A DNA stretch of 64,000 nt, taken from positions 6,749,454-6,813,453 of the forward strand of contig OZ024938.1 of the NCBI GenBank assembly GCA_964017235.1, given 5' to 3'. Positions 23,215 through 36,253 of this stretch are shown in pieces (the first letter of the stretch is position 1; each line of letters starts with the position of its first letter). Below the pieces are notes generated by a model. The model made no database searches, was not told the DNA's origin, and saw only the letters and a program-made list of their open reading frames with translations. A program made the translations under genes and the position numbers. Source of the stretch: Sabellastarte sp. h YS-2021. Its lineage: Eukaryota > Annelida > Polychaeta > Sabellida > Sabellidae.

Positions 23215-24305
23215 AATGTAATGGGATTTTTGTTTCGGGAGGAAAACTCTTCCCTTTTCATTGCTAGAAGTTATGAATTATACGACACTGTGGCCGGAGG
23301 CGTCACCTCTGCTGTGACCTGGATCTTATTAGTCTATCATAATTCTGCAGGCACTTTATCTTGGTGCCTGTTTTTATTTTATATTCCTCACATTTCATCT
23401 ACTAACCATTGAGGCAGGCTTAGGGATACTGTTACTTCCTTTAACTTACATAATTACCCCATTGGATGAAATCCTCTTTTACATCCACCTCTCATGCACT
23501 GTGACCTTTTACTTTATATGACCTGCTTCACTTACTGTGACTAAATATTATATGTCACAGGCTCCTTATTCATTCCTACAATATCTCTTTCCAAAATTCA
23601 GATCACCCACTAATCCTACCTGCAATTCTTTCAATCTATTAGCCCATCATACACCTACAGGGCTAATTTCATTTACCCCAAACTTTCTCAAACTTTATTC
23701 TGGCATGGGTGCCTCTGTCCATTTCAACCACACATCTTTCCCACTTATTTTACAAATTCCATGCTAAATTCCCATGGTTCCACACGTTGGACCTCAAAAT
23801 TGTTCTGCAATTCACAAAGTTACAATATATCAACAGGGCTATGCCCACCTTGACCTTTACTTAACCTATGACCTTGTAAGTTTGCATTCTTTGTAAAATT
23901 TCATTATTGTACATTCCCATGGGGGGTTGACCAAACCTCATGTCAGTAAAATGCTAATCTTGTTGTCATTACAGTATCCCAAGCCTTGTGTCCTTGGTTT
24001 CATGTTTCTTCATGTAAACATTTCATGAATACAGTAATGTTATAGATCTACATTTCATGAATACAGTAATGTTATAGATTTAATGCTATTAGCAACTATT
24101 GTGTATATGTTCAAATGGAAGTTATACTAAACAGATGCTATTATGTTATATTAGATGTAATGTTATTAACAGTCAAATAATAGTAGAATAAATATTTATA
24201 ATCCCAATTCTTGGGTTTCTCTGGTTCTCTCTGGGGAATGTAATGGGATTTTTGTTTCGGGAGGAAAACTCTTCCCTTTTCACTGCTAGAAGTTATGAAT
24301 TATAC
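23215..24305 (+). repeat. 69-bp direct repeats 1.02 kb apart
   Basis: 23215-23283 and 24237-24305 differ by one base (cattg/cactg). They begin aatgtaatgggatttttg and include cgggaggaaaactcttcc. The DNA between ends in aataaatatttataatccc and tctctctgggg, which looks like a promoter/poly(A)-type LTR or Penelope-type terminal region, but no TG...CA borders or primer site are seen. A 30 bp unit (acatttcatgaatacag...) is duplicated inside at 24018-24079. Confidence 0.6.
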
Positions 24306-24629
24306 AAACAACTGTTGAGTACACCACATTTACACACTGGGAAACAAGTATTTCATAAATGCAAAATTTCAATGTATGGTATAAAAAGTGGAGTTTTTCA
24401 CATTTTATTGAGAAAAAAATGCAGGTATTAAAATTTAAATTCAACACTGGGACAATGACGCCCTTACGGTGTCAACAAATTAATATTTAGAAGTTATCTT
24501 AGATGAGGTTTTTTAGATTCCCAACAATGTACCAAGCTTTTATCTGAAGCTCGAGGTTGAACCCAAAGTAAGTTAATAACTAAGTTCAAAAATATCAAAG
24601 AAATCAATTTCAAAATTGCTTGATACTTG

Positions 24630-25115
24630 TCTCTGGTCTATTTTAGTATATGGCTCCAGTGTCTGGGGTCATAATAACAATGCAAATAAAGAATACATTT
24701 GTGACAGAGTAATTGGATTTTCTTTTGGATTACACAGAAATGTACCAGTCGTTGAGTAATCGGGTTGGACACTTCCGGAGGATGTTTTGATTTAATCTCC
24801 TCACTGAGATTGTGGAACAAAAGCTGTAAAATAGGATCGGGTAGTCTTTCAAAGATAATGTTTGAATTGAGCTTTCAAAAGTTGTCATCTGACACGTGGG
24901 TGTTCTTGGTAGTTAATAAAGTACAATCTATAAATCTCACTGGTTGGTCTTTTTATGGTGAATAAGTAGATCTTTCTATTGCTCAAAGTAAATTTGAAGA
25001 AATAATGCAAAATGAATGGAAATCTAAAATCCCGTACAAACCAAAGCTAAGAACATATTCATTATTGAAAAAATGAAATAATGACAGAAGCTTATACAAC
25101 TCTCTTCCTTACAAA
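24630..25115 (+). pseudogene. Decayed LINE ORF2 C-terminal region
   Basis: Three frames together read YGSSVWG...NKEYICDRVIGFSFGL, then SLRLWNKSCKIGSGSLSKIMFEL, then a worn end. This is the region after the reverse-transcriptase domain of non-LTR elements (YGSEVWG, RLWNRL...LxKxxFEWD). Frameshifts make it inactive; termini not seen. Confidence 0.7.
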
Positions 25116-25210
25116 ACATATCTGGTGTGTTAGCCTTGCTGAAGGCTCAAGTTTCTTTACAATTAGGGAAAGTTTTCAGTTCAGATAATGAAGTTTCTGT
25201 TTCTATAATA

Positions 25211-25937
25211 GAGAGTTTAAGATACAAGTACACGTCGTGACGCGTACTGCAAAGAGAACGGATGACGTCATCTTAGACGTTTTCTCCAAGCTCAGAACGT
25301 CAAGCTACAAGTTCACCACGTGAAAAACCAGTTCTACAAGTAAGGACAAAACGTGAGGGTTTACCTAAACTTTTGATTATTAAATCTTCATTTTATACAA
25401 TCAACTTTTTAGCAATAATATATTCAAATATCTTACATTATATATATGTTGTTAAAATGCAGTTTTTAGATAAAAAATGCACTTGAAAAGACTGTATTTA
25501 AATTGCCTCTAGTTTTTGCCATATTCCACAGATTAGGGGCGGACCATTCCTTATCATGCTGTATCATATTTAACTTTTGTGGGAAGTATTCTTTTAAACA
25601 ATGGAAAACTTAAAATTCAATAGCTTATACATGTAATATATATGGCATATTCTGTTGCTAATCTTTCAAAAACAATTGGGTGATTTTAGATAACTGTAGA
25701 TAAGTTTACATTATATTGAATTATGGTAGATCATGAAGTAACAAACGGTCACTCCCTCCACCATATTTTCTTTGCAATGAAATTGACCCTGTTTCCAAGC
25801 ATAAACAACCAAATAGGGAGGGGGTCTACCTTCATCACGTAGTACTTGCCAAAACAAAATGCCAAACGTGAAACGTCTACGTGTACTTATAGATTTTGCA
25901 GTACACGTAATTTCCAAGACGTGTATCTTAAACTCTC
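25211..25937. mobile_element. MITE with long inverted ends and probable TA target site
   Basis: Left gagagtttaagataca...acacgtc...gtactgcaaa, right inverted equivalent ending tatcttaaactctc; about 50 bp of inverted repeat with small gaps. TA flanks both ends, fitting a Tc1/mariner-type MITE. Internal 25260-25370 is rich in ACGT words. Confidence 0.75.
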
Positions 25938-27240
25938 TAATGTACTCATACATGAACTGATTTTTAGAGCAACATACAGCTAAAAGAAAGATGTCTGATA
26001 CAGTTCTATCTCTTAACATGTATCAGTGCTTTATAACTACCAAATATCTGTGTCCATGGTGGAAAAGATATCATGCAAATTTGACACTTAAGCAAGGCTA
26101 ATGATGTGTATTATGTCAGTTGCAAATTGGTATACTACCACTCGAAATTGAATGAGGAAGATATTATAGGAAAGAGTTTGATGAATGGGGTATGCATTTT
26201 ATGTGTAAAGTGAAGTATTATGCCAAGAAGGAAATCTTTTTTCATGTAAAAACTTCTATCAAGCTCTCATCTTTAATAGTGACTAATAAACCCTTTGTAA
26301 AGTGATTATTTTTGTGTTCTGAATGGAGTAATATTGGAATTGTCGGGCATTACTGGAGAAATGTGCTCTTTGAGAGCTGTTGTTTGTTTTCTTTGTTTTC
26401 AAGTTTTTAACATTAAAATGGCATTGGAGAACAGACTTTAGAATGGGGCTATGATTGGTTGTCATGAACACACTTCCTTACGAGAGCATTCAGAGAGTGC
26501 AAACCGAAATGTTCTGGATCCAAGATCACTTGTAGATCATTCCCAAAATTAAATCAGTTTTTTTATAAACCCAGACCCACCAACTATGCATTAGATTTTC
26601 TCTTCATAATTTTCCTAACATTCAAACAAGCAAACAAAATCCAATGACCACATGGCTGACGGAAAAACAAAATAAAAATACAATCAGTAATCAACAATGA
26701 CTGATCTAGAAATGCCTGATAGCTAATGCAGTTGTTCCACTGGAGCCAACCCTATGCAACCCTATTGAGGACAGGTTGTGACAGTCAGAGGGACAGTTGG
26801 TTAAGAATCCCACGACATGATGATACACAGACTGGACGTAGGGTCTTGGACGTTTTTCTCACAATCAGTCCAGGAAAGAAGTACGACAAGCCCTAAACCC
26901 CTAACAGACAAGTCACATAGCAAACAGACAAGCTGTGAAGGCAAACAGACAAGTCGGGACCACATCCCGACCTGTCACAACAGGACAGATTGATTTGGGG
27001 TCGGTATCCGTAGTTGGGATCCAGAATTGGTATCCACATCACACTATTTAAACCCCTCTTCACCTGCGATAAACCACTTATTTTCAACTGCAGAGATGAC
27101 AGCTACACATCAAGTGGAACTATTTGACAAGTTGAGGGTCCTTTGTTTTTATTGGGTTGTATATGTTACCCAGCACCTGCCCAGCCAGTCCTCACCATGT
27201 AGAAGGAGGTAGCCACAGAACCCATGGGTTATGTCCAGGG

Positions 27241-28142
27241 TACTGCAAGAGAGAAGAGAGGTTGCTAGAGAACACTCTTGGACGAGTTAATCACAACTGA
27301 CATACCAGGTTACAGGAATTTCATCAGGATGCCTACTGCCTTTTTATTTGATTGAAGAAAGAATTACCCCCACCCCAAGAAGACACCCACAGTTACATTG
27401 AGACACTTATCCACAGGAGAAACCTACACTTCCTTGCTGCATCATTGGAGGGTTGGCAGAACTACCATTTGTAAATATGTCCTCAAAGTGTGTTGACCCA
27501 TACTTGATTAATTTCAGCACGAATATTTGATCTCTCCAGATAGTGAAGAGTGGAATAAGATCGAGGAGAGATTTAGGAACACATAGCAATCAAGGAACCT
27601 AAGAAGTCAGGCAGTGAATATTTCAGCTACAAGGGTTACTTCTCTCTGGTACTGCTAGCACTGGTCGATGCAGAGTACAATGTCCTGTGGGTCAATGTAG
27701 GGGCCAGTGGTTCATCATCAGATGCACCAATATTCAACCTTAGCAAACTCAGAAGAAGAATTGAAAATAACACCTTGGGACTGCCACCACCCAAACCACT
27801 TGGACCTGGATTCCCTAATCTGCACTACTGTTTGTTGGGGGATGATGCCTTTGCTCTTATGGTCAAGCCCTAAAGAAGAAGACACCATGGAACAGAGGGG
27901 AAAAAGGTTGTGAGGGACATTGTGTTAACATGTGTGGTGCTACATAATATGCTGAGAAGTCACCAGGAGGAGCAGACAGGCCACCCATCTCAGCAGATTA
28001 CATTCAGCCACCACAGGCTGACCAGGCGGAGCAGTGACAGAATGAGATTTTTAAGAAACCCATTGAGGGAGGCCAAACATCAATCAGACCTATTAAGAGA
28101 CTACTTCAGTCACGTAGGGACTGGGCAGGAGGACATAATTTA
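27241..28142 (+). pseudogene. Harbinger transposase (DDE_Tnp_4), frameshifted and internally deleted
   Basis: Readable segments in order: GYRNFIRMPTAF (27309 on), WRVGRTTICKYVLK (about 27450), the SPDSEEWNKIEERFRN stretch, KKSGSEYFSYKGYFSLVLL followed by ALVDAEYNVLWVNVGA with the first catalytic Asp at 27667, GDDAFALMVKP with the second Asp at 27841-27846, and RDIVLTCVVLHNML near the end. The GAIDGK segment before the first Asp and the block holding the third acidic residue (between about 27870 and 27905) are lost. At least three frame changes. It cannot encode an active enzyme. Recognition is from known PIF/Harbinger transposase wording. Confidence 0.88.
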
Positions 28143-28974
28143 AGAAGAATGAGGGGAGATCAATTTATCATCTATCAGTCCTTTCAAGTATTACCCAAAT
28201 AATCCAAGAACTTTTATTTTAATGGTGTCACACAAACAAAACCCCAAATATAAAAACATTCCTATTACAATACAACCTCAACTGAGCTGATCCCACTTTT
28301 CACATTTTTTATTCCAAACAATTCAACCCCTACAATTATGCAAGAACCTAGAAAGATTTGAACACAAGTCCTCAAATTTCAAAGTTGAAACCCAGCACCT
28401 CCAGTTATTTAGAATTCCTAAATTTAAAAAAAACAATAATTTAAAATGAAACAGCATTCCTGATTTTTATAATTTTGATGTATCTGGAAGTGCAACTCTT
28501 TTTGGGGGCATTAAAAATTTTTTTTAAATGTTTTGCAAGAATAACCTCAAAATCTTAAAAGTTAGATCTGCCTAAAACACTCACAAATGAAGTGTTGTGT
28601 AACTTGGGAAACATTAAGTCAATCAGTCTCAAGTCAGTCTCAAGTCAGTGGTAATGTGTTACTTTGTTATGCTGTCTGTCAATCAGTATATCAACACATT
28701 CATTACATATTTGCTTTGGTCTGTGTATGTGTGTTTTCTTATTTGTTTCAAACATTCACTCACTCATTCACTCAATTTTTGTTATGTATTTGGGGAAGTG
28801 TAAGTGTTGGGTGCTGTGCTTTATTTTGTTTTGGGAAAAACAAGCAGCTGAATAATTGTTTTGGAAAGATTTGGGTTGCCCTAAAAAGGGCCTTTGTTGG
28901 TGCAACTTTATGGACGCTAATCTGCTGATTTGGGCTGACTGCTGGCTGAACTGGCTGGGAGGTCTTGCTTATTC

Positions 28975-30378
28975 TTACTGAGTGGTAGTTGGCACTGGTG
29001 ACGGTGCTGGTTGAAGTTGAGAGGGTGAAAATGGTTGTGGTGTGACGATCTGCTGGTGCTGTACTATGCTTGGAATACTTCCAAAGAAACTTGATAATTC
29101 AGAACTGTTGTGTTTACTGTCTTCCTGTTGTCCTGAGTCGACGGAAGGTGGATTAAATGTCTTTGTTGGGCTCAAAGCAAACATCAGTTGTCTGGAAGGC
29201 CCAGGCTGCTAGTCATCCACAACGATGAAATATGCAGGCTGTAATGATGTTGTTGCTGATCTCTATGATTGTTGAACTTTGGCAATCAAAGTCGGCTGTT
29301 GAGGTGTGGCCATCTGTTTTTCTTGTACAGCTGGAGTAGAGACTTGCTGTGTATCCAGTATCCTGAGTACATACTCATATCCTGCTGTGGCCTGTGTTGC
29401 TTCTGGAAGTTGAAATGTTGTGACCTGTTGAGTTGTTGTGACCTGTTTCTTATATTCTTTGGCCTCATGCTGTATTCCACTTAGAAGTTTCTCTGTCTCA
29501 TTCCTGAAGGCCAAAAGGTCTTGCTCCACTAGGAGTGCAACCTCAGAGTAGAGACAGTTGCAGTACCAGTGTCTTGGATTTGGAGTAGTATTCTGATGTG
29601 CAACCAAGAAACTGGAAATCATCAGCCTCATCTGCTAAAACTGGATCTTCAGCAGGGGTGATGTTAAGGGCTTGTGGTCGATGGTTGATGAGTAACATCT
29701 GATGCCATATTGATTTCCATCTCAGATTGAGTGTCTCGTGAAGTATCTGGAACTGAAGCTGTGTCTGCAATCCCTGATGGTCACAGTGGTGACTTGAATG
29801 CTGAAGACTTGGACAGGCCTTCCTTCTGATGTGATCTCATAGAAAACTAAAACTGTCTCTCAACCAGGTCTGTATTTCGGTGCTCTTCACTGCAGCTTGC
29901 CCTGACTTTGTTTATCTTTCCCCTGCTTGTCTTTGAACTTAGTGTGAGTAATTGTCATACAGTTCCTCATACAAAATCCACAATGGCTTCCTCATCAGAA
30001 TCACTCAGAAAAATAGACTTCATTTTGCCCCTTCTTCTGCCTGGATTGAGTGGATTCTGGATCCGTATTTGTGTCCATTCAAGTTCGCTTTTCTGTTCTT
30101 TCCTCAGTCTCTTCCATCTGCTCGGTCCCCTCTAGCCTCTCCCATTCCAACTTCGCTCTCTCCCTCTTCTCCTGCTCCCCTCTCTTCCTCTCCTCTCTCT
30201 CCTCTCTCTCCCTTCTTCTCTCTGTATCACCAGCATATCTCCTAAATCTAACTGCGGTTGAGTATCTGTAGGTACTGCAATCCTTCTCCTTCTGCCCCTT
30301 GGTATGCTGATCAGTTATATGTACAGCTTCGTCAAAAAACAAAAAACTTAAACTTAAAAGTGAAATCTCAGAGAACAA
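28975..30378 (-). pseudogene. Harbinger accessory (Myb/SANT-type position) gene, broken
   Basis: Minus-strand frames at 30079-30378 (Glu/Arg-rich), around 29975 (SDSDEEA), 29543-29770, 29263-29631 (EVALLVEQDLLAFRNETEKLLSGI, then Gln/Thr-rich) and 28975-29184 together make a protein-like series running opposite to the transposase. In Harbinger elements this position holds the DNA-binding accessory protein. I do not see a clear Myb helix-turn-helix, so the role is by position only. Confidence 0.55.
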
Positions 30379-31174
30379 GTTTCACTCCAACCTAGTTTAG
30401 CCCCTCACAAAATTTAAGCTAATTTGAAAAAAGTAAAACTTAAAACTGAAAAGATGCACACCTCTTGTTTCTCAACTGTCAAAACCCAAATGAGTGAAGT
30501 GCATATCCTGACTGGCCTTTTTATAGCCACAATTTTCAAAACCGAAAGATATTGAGGACTTGTCAGTTACAGTTTCCGGCTTGTCTGTAGATGTCGGCTA
30601 TTGTTTACGACTTGAACTATAAAATTCCTGACTCTAGGACTCAGATGTTTAAAGTTCCTGACTGACCTGATAAACTTACAGCCCTGTCAAGTACAATTAC
30701 AGACAGGCTGGCTAAGGTTGCTGACTGTATGGTTATTTTTCCCACACAGTCTGTTGGTCATCACGCACAATCTGGATCACCATATTTGGGACAAGCCGGA
30801 TTTGTGATACAGACAGGCCTGTTGCATCAACCAACAAGGAGTGAAGTGTAACCAACAGGCCGTTTACTCAACAGACAAGCCTGCTACTAGGTGGAAGTAT
30901 TTGGGGTCTGTTACAAGGGTAGATAATGTTTGCCAACAAGCCTAGATACTACAACCAACTATAACCGACTATGTACACATGGGTCTTAACTCTCAACACA
31001 GACATAGTTACTGACCGGTTGGCTCTAATGGAACACCCACATAAAATATATCAAATGTGTAAGCATATTGTAAAATTACTTACATTTGTTCTTTAACATA
31101 TTTTCTATTTCATAAGGTATCACAGCTTTCACATGTAAATTCATAATGAGACATCTGTATATTTATTTGTTGTA

Positions 31175-32002
31175 TGGCCAGTGGACGTTTGACCAGTTTA
31201 TATTTGCCCCCTGACTTTTTTGTGGGGTAGGACAATTGCCCAGTGACATTTTAATATGCTATTTTTCTGTTACTGTATATATTTTGATTATTTGGCCCAA
31301 ATGAAAAAAAATTGTGTTCGTATGGCAAATTCAGTTAAATTGTCATTTTTATATAGTTTCAAATGAAATAACCTGTTTTTAAACTATTTCATTATCATTT
31401 TCTTATCGCAAATGATGACTCTGAAGAAACATGATGTAACATAAAAGAAACTAAAAAGCCTTAGATAACTGCTTAAGATTAAATATAATGTTCATAAAAG
31501 AACTTAAAGGTCTTTGATTCCTACTCAGAGTTGCTGATTGCTGTTTGAGTTTAGTCATTGATAACTCTATCAGACTGAGCAAATGAATGTTTTATGTTTC
31601 AGAATTAAGACCAGTTAATGACGACGCTAATGATGTTATAATGTTTAGATGTATTGCTGTATTATCTTTTTATTTCAATGAAAATGAAAAAAAAAGTTTA
31701 CCAAAACAGTTTTTTGTTGGATACAATATAAGACCAGTTAATGAAGCTGCTAAGGATGTTATAATATAACATTTAGATATATTGCTGTATTATGCTTTTT
31801 GTGCCAATAAAAACAGTCTTTTTTGTTGGAGACAATATAAAAATAGCATACTAGACCTCACTTGTAATATTTACAAAAATAATTTCATTTAGGACCAGTT
31901 TGAACTAACACACAAAAATGTCACCGGCCATTTGTCCTGCTCCCCCAAAAAGTCACCCGCCAAATGTCCACCAGCCAAACGTCCACCAGCCAAATGTCCA
32001 GG
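31175..32002. mobile_element. Inverted-repeat element built on 'ggacatttggc'
   Basis: 31175-31252 (tggccagtggacgtttgacc ... ggacaattgcccagtgacat) is inverted at 31913-32002, where the words ggacatttggctggtgg and ggacgtttggctggtgg alternate. Between them, 31605-31850 holds two tandem copies (period about 125 bp) of a unit beginning agaccagttaatgac. Confidence 0.65.
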
Positions 32003-32639
32003 ATTTTACAAATGTAGATCACTTGTTACAGAGCAATAAGTGATTCAAACACTCAGTAATCCCCCAAATTTTATTTCCATCTTAATGAAATGTTATAACC
32101 ATTCTTTGATTTCAGTATATTACTGAAGAAATTTGTGTATATTTAGCATATCACTGAAAGTGCAAAAAGTCACACATGAGCTGTATCTTGCTTACTGAGG
32201 AGTATTTTTTTTTATATTTCAGGGGCCCCCTTACAATAAGTATTGTTAATATTTAAACCAAATTTATAGATATGTGAAACTAACAAAGCTACAAATATGC
32301 TATAACCATCAATAGAAAGTAATGTTCATAGAGCTTCTACTCAACCTTCTCTCTCTTTAACTCCAACCAGAAATAGCAGAGAATATTTGAACTTATAATT
32401 GAATTTCATATATTCACTGGTACCTCATACTATAAACATTACCACATTTGTTACAAAATTCCACATTCCACTTCCTACAGAGTCGGAACCTGGTGATGAA
32501 ATCGTTAACACACTGTGTGTCACTCAGTTTCATTTTCTCTTCTGACATAAGAGTTTTTTTTCATTTTATTCATTTTTAAGGATTTTTAGCTTGTCTCTTG
32601 TGTACTGTTTTTCCTGTCTATCCTGTGACAAATAAAAAC

Positions 32640-32890
32640 ACAGCTAATATTCAAACCTTGCAAAGCAAAACAGGAACTATGTTTCAGTGCATATCCTTTC
32701 CAATATGTATCTAGTCTTCCGGTTCTGTATCCATAGACACTGTAGAGTGAAGTAGTACAAGCCTGTTCACATATCTATGTAACAAGCTTACTGCATGCTA
32801 GATGGAATTTAGTACATCTTTGTCATGCAATTTCTGGAAGTTAAATCTTTGAAAACAAAGATTTTGCAACTGTGTTCAGATTGTTGTGTA
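32640..32890 (-). pseudogene. Broken counterpart of the minus-strand ORF at 47003-47311
   Basis: On the minus strand the peptide runs SEHSCKIFVFKDLTSRNCM, then a one-base insertion, then CTKFHLACSKLVT, a stop, and ICEQACTTSLYSVYGYRTGR. It parallels the intact frame of unit B almost residue by residue. One frameshift and one stop disable it. Family unknown. Confidence 0.55.
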
Positions 32891-33786
32891 CCCAGGTGGT
32901 TTCTGGTTTTGAGTGCATTCTTAAGATTTTTTATGTGGCTGGAACAAAGCTTTTTCATTTGGAAAAAGACGCAGATTCAGAATTATTTTTTTCATTGTTT
33001 TTGTGGTTCCGACACACATAAAGTTAATTTGAACCAAATTTAACAGTGCTTAATCTCAACTAAAATTCCAATCTGAAAATTTGATTAAACAGACAATTGT
33101 TCCAGAGTTTTCAATCGAAAATTCAATTCAGGATAATCAATCCAGATCAACTTTTAGGAGGAACAAACCATTGTGTGTGCAAATAGAATCCATATCCAAT
33201 GCAAAGGTTTTGGATTGAACATGGAAATATTGCAAAAAGTTAAATATATAATTCTAGAATCATCTGAAAGAAGAATGAGCTATTCATAGACTTTACCTTT
33301 CTTACGTGCCCAATCATACAGTCATACTATAGTACGGCCCTTATTTATTCTGTCTTATGCTCATTTTGAACCAACACAAATATTGGCCCAATTATTAATT
33401 TAAGTAAGGAAAATTTAATGACATAAGACTAGTCTTAAATTTGGTCCAAGCGACCCACACTTCACATTGATTTTAACATTTACCTAACCTTAGGTTAATT
33501 AAGGTCATCTAACGAACAAGTAATTGAATTTCAGGTGACCCCCAAAAGTTTTAATCTGTAAATATGTAGAATAAACGTAGTATATATTCCCAATATGGGT
33601 TCAATGTCTGCATAAGGTCAAACCCAAACCAGGGCACTGAGCTATGGGCAGACTTTACCTTTGGTGACAATATAACCCTGACCCAATGGTTAAAGTATGG
33701 GTTATGCAGGCAGATATTGATTTAAAATCACACAAACAATATTGATCTAAAAATTCTTTCAGATGTGGACCATGCAACATACTGGT

Positions 33787-34025
33787 TTATTTTTTTATTT
33801 ATTTGGGGTTTTATGTCGCTTTCAACACTGTACAGGTCATATCACGACGGGTAGTTGGAAGGGCAGAGGAAACCAGTACATACAGTTCGTCAGGGTTCTG
33901 TACTGTAAACTGCAGACCAACGGCAAGCAACTACCAGCTTTCCCACTTGAGGCCGTGCCGGGAACCGAACCCCAGCCTTAGAGGTGGGAGGCGAGAGTGT
34001 TACCACTCTGCCACCGTGGCCCCTT
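33787..34025 (-). mobile_element. S2 SINE, full length
   Basis: Minus strand from 34025: ggggccacggtggcagagtgg, box B ggttcggttcccgg, body, tail gcgacataaaaccccaaata with A/T-rich end. Flanks gcaacatactgg and gcacaatactgg look like imperfect target duplications. Flanking DNA matches 47690-47720 of unit B without the SINE. Confidence 0.9.
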
Positions 34026-35441
34026 GCACAATACTGGGGTAGATAAGAAAATCCTTCCGAAACAGTATAAAGTAATATCCACATAATTTTTTGCATATAG
34101 CTGCACTGAAGAGGGCAGATCGCCTCACTGATAGGTTTGATTTAGTAAAAATTACTCCAGGAGTCCATTTTTTTCAAAATGGGACTTCATACACCACAAC
34201 GGGACCAAGGGTTTTTAATCAGGAAACATTTGAAACATTTGAAAAGATTGATTTGTACATGTTCTTTTGAACTGTTTGAAAACATCTTAAGCCCTGACCA
34301 ATCTTTATCAGATCTTGTATTCTGAAATCATATCACAAACCTATCTTAAAGCTATCTTAATCTTTGTACGACAATATTTGTTATCTAAAGTCAGTCATAG
34401 CAATCATGCAGTGCATGAATGGTTTTGTTTCTACAATATAATTTCTCCCGTAAAGGCTTGGCTACACTAAACTCATCCCGACAAGTCTTAATTATTGTGC
34501 TGTTAGTCTTACATACTTAATAGGACCCTTGCATACCATTCCCTTGCAGTAAGAAATACACACAAAAAAAACATTTAAAATATGTTGTGGAATAATTTTT
34601 CGATTTAGTTCGACATTAAAATACCATATATCAATCTATGTTATTATTTACTGATGTTCTAGGATGCCAAAATTTCGTTTTGTAATTCAGTTATATGAGA
34701 TACTAATTCACAAATATAAGATATGAAGACAAGTGTATGTGTGACTTAGTAAGTGCCCCCTACTAAGTGGTACGCTGAACTTAATTACTTATACATAAAA
34801 CTTATTGTATCGCATATATGACTTCTAAAGTCATACATTCAGCTCAAGTAAATAACCCAGATTATTTAGTAAGTTATTTATATACGACTTTATATCTCAT
34901 ACACATGACTTAATATTTTTTGTGTATATTTACATTTAGAAAGTCACATATATAGTGTATTATGTCAGATATTCGACTGACTATAAGGTAGAATGTATGG
35001 CTTACTTAGGTGTATATAAGACATACTAACTTCTACATGAGACTTGCTATTTGGTAGAATGCATAGCTTATCAACATGAATATACTACTTCAATTTAAAA
35101 ACTTTCAATTTGTAAATTGAAATTTGTCTTCCATTTTTGCATGGATCTCAATTAAACAAAAAGATGAACAGAACATTTGCAATAATTCCTTTCCAACAAA
35201 GTCAGTTACACATTTGTATGTTATATATTTTTCAGCATTTGTGTACAAAGTTGTAATGCAAATATACATTGAAAACAACAAAGCAATACCTTTGTCTTTA
35301 AGTCCCCAAATTTGGGATAAAGGTGTCTGGTGGTAAAAAAATAAAAGCCATATTTTCCAGAAGAAAACAATTCACTATTTGATAAAAATCCATTGTGAAA
35401 TAAAGAAAGAAAAGAGAATTGGTAAATAATAAATGAAAAAT
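34026..35441. other. Between duplication units; no gene seen
   Basis: 34040-34090 aligns with about 47695-47790, marking the end of unit A. 34720-35060 repeats the tatatgactt/aagtcatata words seen downstream of both genes. No protein-like ORF. Confidence 0.45.
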
Positions 35442-35453
35442 GAAACTGAAACT
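35442..35453 (+). promoter_or_regulatory. ISRE/IRF-like site upstream of gene B
   Basis: GAAACTGAAACT, identical to the site at 6967 in unit A, and in the same context (preceding 'aatg' or 'ttct', following 'aaaa'). About 1.3 kb before coding exon 1 and 248 nt before a conserved GTAAGT donor. Confidence 0.6.
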
Positions 35454-35701
35454 AAAATGACAAGGTATACGTGAGGGAAGAGTACTTTAGTCTGATTTTT
35501 GTGGAAATGTGTTTTCTAAGCAACAGCCATTCATGCACACATACAACCAGACATACAAAACAAATAGGTCGTATTATGGTGGATAAGACTATTAGTGGAG
35601 AAATACATTATTTTTATGGTTTGAGAAAGAATCACAAATATATATTATAAACAATATCAAAATGTATCAATTGGACCTTAGCCAAACTAACGTTATATGA
35701 A
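35454..35701 (+). other. Probable promoter and noncoding first exon of gene B
   Basis: Aligned with 6979-7242; ends in ttatatgaa|gtaagt (donor at 35702). An acceptor cttag at 36757-36761 precedes the start codon, so splicing of a 5' UTR exon fits. Confidence 0.45.
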
Positions 35702-36253
35702 GTAAGTAAAATTTAGTAATAGTTATGTTAAACTCTAAATGATTTATCATTTAAAAAAACATTTTTCGAGTATATGAACATGTATTTGTCTAATTATTTG
35801 TATATGTATGCCTTGTTTTTGGGGCTTAAAGTGCATATAAATATTTTTGATTTTGATTTTTTACAAATGAAAAATATTACACATAAATAAGTAACTTTTA
35901 CGAGTACCATATGTAGTGTTAGATTTCAGAAATATGGGAATCACATATGTCATCTGGATATGGAAAGTATCATAACAGTAATGCTACATATCACTGTCAA
36001 ATAGGAAGAAATCCTGAGTGACATATACAAAAGATATATATATAATGAATGAAGATAAAAATATTATAGATCATCTGAATCAGTGAGGACAATATCCCTG
36101 ATATTGTAAATATGTTGGTATGGACAATATAAGAAAAGGACAGAGTCCTCACTTAATGACTTCTTTTGGCTTCAGGGTAGGTCATTTTACACAACTTTAG
36201 CAATGTTTCTTTACTTCAGTGTCCATCTGGGATCTCCTTTAATAATACATTGG

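Larger units (their letters stand above)
26733..31035 (+). mobile_element. 4.3-kb PIF/Harbinger transposon, decayed
   Basis: Left end tgttccactggagccaacc and right end ggttggctctaatggaaca form inverted repeats. Inside are a broken DDE_Tnp_4-type transposase on the + strand (27241-28142) and a broken accessory gene on the - strand (about 28975-30378), the usual two-gene convergent plan of this superfamily. Subterminal regions are rich in acagacaagtc/gacttgtct words. Unit B shows the empty site near 45455-45480, so insertion came after the duplication. Confidence 0.88.

Noticed and set aside
30079..30378. Coiled-coil host gene from the Glu/Arg-rich minus-strand frame
   Set aside because: It lies within the Harbinger element's inverted repeats, is low-complexity, and a similar stretch occurs in the second relic at 1952-2105.
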